Below, piece by piece: positions 61,933 through 64,000 of a stretch of 64,000 nucleotides of DNA. Below the pieces are notes generated by a model. It was not told the origin of the DNA. It did no database searches and saw only the letters and a list, made by a program, of their open reading frames with translations. Position numbers and translations under genes: made by a program. How positions within the stretch are numbered: position 1 is the stretch's first letter; each line of letters opens with the position of its first letter. Origin of the DNA: Candidatus Thorarchaeota archaeon (GTDB lineage Archaea; Asgardarchaeota; Thorarchaeia; Thorarchaeales; Thorarchaeaceae); contig JAGXKG010000002.1 in NCBI GenBank assembly GCA_018335335.1, forward strand, positions 23,239 to 87,238, in the 5' to 3' direction.

Positions 61933-63327
61933 GTGTACAGTTTGAGCGGACTTGATGATAAAGGATTTGACAATTTAGCCAAAAGGTATGGCTTGGATAG
62001 TATTGATGATTGGCAACGTACCCATTTCTCAAAAGACATACAATCTGGAACTGAAGGGAAAGATGTTACGCTCTTTGGATGGGTGCACATTCTTCGTGAC
62101 AAGGGTAGCATCAAGTTTCTCATACTGAGAGACGAGAAGGGTACAGTTCAAGTTACGCTGCCGAAGAAGAAGGTACCAGCTGACGTGTTCCAACTCTCCG
62201 AGGACTTGAAGCCCGAATATGTAATTGCTGTCAAGGGGGAAGTTGTGGAAGCACCCCAAGTTGAAACTGGTGTAGAAGTCATTCCGAACGAAATCCGAGT
62301 CATCAACAAATCCGAGCGTATCCCAATAGACGTTGTTGAAGGCAAAGTAGACATAGATTTAGATACACGTCTTAATCATCGCATACTTGACCTCAGAAAA
62401 CCTCGTCTTAACTCGATGTTCAGGCTTCAGCATAGTATTGTTAGATTCTGCCGTGAATACCTTGAGAAAAACGACTTCATGGAAATACATACGCCAAAAA
62501 TAGTGGCTTCAGCAACTGAGAGCGGTGCCACCCTTTTCGAAGTCAAGTATTTTGACCGCCCTGCGTTCTTAGCCCAAAGTCCTCAGTTCTACAAGCAGCT
62601 GATGTTGCTTGCTGGTTTTGGGAAGGTTTTCGAGATTGGTCCTGTATTTCGAGCTGAGAAACACAATACTATTCGTCATATCAATGAATACACTTCTTTT
62701 GACATTGAGATCGCATGGATTCGCGATATGGATGACATCATGAAATTGGAGGAACGTATGCTTCATTATGCCTTTGCCAAGGCTCACGAAAGGTTTCCAG
62801 AGGATAAAGAAGCATTCGATGTAGAGCTACACGTGCCTGAAATCCCATTTCCGCGGGTGAAGTATGAGGAAGTAGTGAATATTCTCAATGAGGAAGGAAA
62901 GGATCTTCCGTTCGGAGAAGACCTGGATCCAGAAAGCGAGCGGATCCTCGGGGAGATTTTCCCCAAGCGATTGGGCTCACCCTTTGTTTTCATAACGCAT
63001 TATCCCTCTGAACTACGACCTGCATATACTATGCCAAGCATGAGTGAATCTGGACTCACAGAAAGCTTTGATTTGACCTACAAAGGAATGGAAATCACAA
63101 CAGGTGGCCAGCGAATCCATATCTATGACCTACTGGTGGAGAGATTCAAAGAGAAAGGATTGAATCCCGAAGAATTTAAGTTCTATATGGAGCCGTTCAA
63201 GTATGGTGCCCCTCCACATGGTGGCCTTGGTCTTGGTGTTGAACGGCTAACCATGCAGCTTCTGGATTTGGATAACATTAGAGAAGCCGCCCTGTTACCT
63301 CGAGATCGTGATCGTCTCACACCATAG
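61933..63327 (+). CDS. aspS: Aspartyl-tRNA synthetase, archaeal type
   Basis: 464-residue class IIb synthetase that attaches aspartate to tRNA-Asp (in many archaea also tRNA-Asn). The N-terminal OB-fold anticodon-binding domain (VTLFGWVHILRDKG) precedes the catalytic domain, with motif 2 FRAEKHNTIRH and motif 3 GLGLGVERLTM and the ATP-binding region between. GTG 61933 is the longest start; TTG 61993 is closer to the usual family start. It has the compact archaeal form without the bacterial insertion domain. Confidence 0.96.
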   Translation: MYSLSGLDDKGFDNLAKRYGLDSIDDWQRTHFSKDIQSGTEGKDVTLFGWVHILRDKGSIKFLILRDEKGTVQVTLPKKKVPADVFQLSEDLKPEYVIAVKGEVVEAPQVETGVEVIPNEIRVINKSERIPIDVVEGKVDIDLDTRLNHRILDLRKPRLNSMFRLQHSIVRFCREYLEKNDFMEIHTPKIVASATESGATLFEVKYFDRPAFLAQSPQFYKQLMLLAGFGKVFEIGPVFRAEKHNTIRHINEYTSFDIEIAWIRDMDDIMKLEERMLHYAFAKAHERFPEDKEAFDVELHVPEIPFPRVKYEEVVNILNEEGKDLPFGEDLDPESERILGEIFPKRLGSPFVFITHYPSELRPAYTMPSMSESGLTESFDLTYKGMEITTGGQRIHIYDLLVERFKEKGLNPEEFKFYMEPFKYGAPPHGGLGLGVERLTMQLLDLDNIREAALLPRDRDRLTP

Positions 63328-63385
63328 AGATAACTCAAGTAATACTCTCTCTTAAAGAGCGGTTTTCTATCTCTGTATTAGTTAG

Positions 63386-64000
63386 ATGCATCGAGACATT
63401 CCGGATAGTGATGGCTTGCCAATGGAGTTCCACGTAGAATCAGAATTATATGCTTCAATAGCTACCCTCGATCAGTTAAAGAAGATGTATGATATGGGCG
63501 TGGTGGGTGTGCGTTCATACCGGCGTGAATCCGAGGCCCTAATGCTCGATGTTAAGTCTAACATCGAACGCATGCGCCATCAAGGGCGAGATGTACAGAA
63601 TTTCATATATGGTGAACGCATCATCGATCGATTTCCCGATGCTGCTGACCTGCTACAGTTTTTCTCAGAAGGTTCGAATGGGCCCCCGAGGGGAATGACC
63701 GAGGAAGAATACTACGACCAAATTGGCTTAGCTGTTCTTGATGTGGTAACCGCAAATGCATCGAAAGGTTTGATGGGTCTTGCAGAATTGATTGTGCGTG
63801 TTGTTCGTAGACTTCCAGAGCTTGATTCGGTCAGCTACAATGATGTTATTGAGTCTGTTAATCGCGTTGCTGAACACGGCCTGCTTCCTGGAATTAGAAC
63901 ACTCCGCGGCGGAGTGAAGGTTGTAGAATTACGTCCGTTGGAGTTACGAAGTGATCAAGCTGAGGTCATCAATTTGGCAGCTGCAAACGGTTATGTTACC
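63386..64000 (+). CDS. EAP30-domain (Vps22/SNF8-like) ESCRT-II protein, N-terminal part (cut by window edge)
   Basis: The frame is open from ATG 63386 to the last base, giving 205 residues. An N-terminal helical hairpin (YASIATLDQLKKMYD and NIERMRHQGRDV) is followed by two winged-helix units. EEYYDQIGLAVLDVV matches the start of the first winged helix in SNF8 (there FYYELGVQIIEV). The second ends with TLRGGVKVVELRPLELR and INLAAANGYVT, corresponding to the SNF8 stretch GGTYLIQSVPAEL...LAEKNGYVT. In Asgard archaea the EAP30 subunit pairs with Vps25 upstream of ESCRT-III. Orthology to Vps22 or Vps36 is not resolved. Confidence 0.85.
   Translation, partial: MHRDIPDSDGLPMEFHVESELYASIATLDQLKKMYDMGVVGVRSYRRESEALMLDVKSNIERMRHQGRDVQNFIYGERIIDRFPDAADLLQFFSEGSNGPPRGMTEEEYYDQIGLAVLDVVTANASKGLMGLAELIVRVVRRLPELDSVSYNDVIESVNRVAEHGLLPGIRTLRGGVKVVELRPLELRSDQAEVINLAAANGYVT

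Overview
The window reads as a chromosomal segment of an Asgard archaeon, most probably from the Thorarchaeia or a close relative. Four things support this. The information-processing genes are archaeal (ABCE1, family-B polymerase, NurA-HerA-Mre11-Rad50, archaeosine synthase with its radical-SAM partner, archaeal FBP aldolase/phosphatase, archaeal AspRS). The tRNA genes encode CCA, and one carries a bulge-helix-bulge intron. Starts often have GGAGG/GGTGA Shine-Dalgarno sites and archaeal TATA-like boxes. The right edge carries the start of an EAP30-domain (Vps22/SNF8-like) ESCRT-II gene, a family known in prokaryotes only from Asgard archaea. Moderate GC content and frequent GTG/TTG starts fit Thorarchaeia better than AT-rich Lokiarchaeia, but lineage is an inference.

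Layout: 0-7.6 kb is an export cassette of two FtsX-like permeases, a LolD/MacB-type ATPase with an added zinc ribbon, and a membrane alpha/beta hydrolase. 7.6-13.2 kb holds small-enzyme genes (TOPRIM, MDR dehydrogenase, OsmC, Mut7-C, amidohydrolase, PHP phosphoesterase, cysteine-cluster protein). 13.3-24.7 kb has ABCE1, uridine phosphorylase, a squalene/phytoene-synthase-like protein, class I aldolase next to FBP aldolase/phosphatase, parvulin, MscS, an RHH regulator, triosephosphate isomerase, a DUF89 phosphatase and a Nif3-like protein that lacks the family's metal ligands. 24.8-31.6 kb has a large secreted PHP protein, a second RHH regulator, two tRNA-Arg genes (one with a D-loop intron), a metal-site-less M24 protein, a gamma-carbonic-anhydrase-like protein and two thioredoxins. 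31.6-40.7 kb has a decayed histidine-kinase fragment, an MrfA/Hrq1-type helicase tightly followed by arcS and RaSEA, an AmmeMemoRadiSam-type radical SAM enzyme and a frameshifted secreted beta-propeller gene. 40.9-47.4 kb is the nurA-herA-mre11-rad50 operon. 47.4-58.5 kb has two tandem polytopic glycosyltransferase-like proteins, a GIFT-like coiled-coil protein, HIT and PPC proteins, DNA polymerase B and several unknowns. 58.6-64 kb has a class III aminotransferase, an orphan DNA methyltransferase, a frameshifted winged-helix gene, aspS and the EAP30 gene.

Functional themes are double-strand-break end processing (HerA-NurA-Mre11-Rad50, probably serving the nearby polymerase and helicase), tRNA modification and decoding (ArcS/RaSEA, AspRS, tRNA-Arg, ABCE1), and gluconeogenic/glycolytic triose metabolism (FBA, FBPA/P, TIM). 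No CRISPR array, insertion sequence or prophage was recognised. The most notable observations are the 32-nt bulge-helix-bulge intron in the D-loop of tRNA-Arg(GCG), the ESCRT-II gene at the right edge, two enzyme homologues that have lost their metal ligands, and three loci whose reading frames break at or near homopolymer runs.
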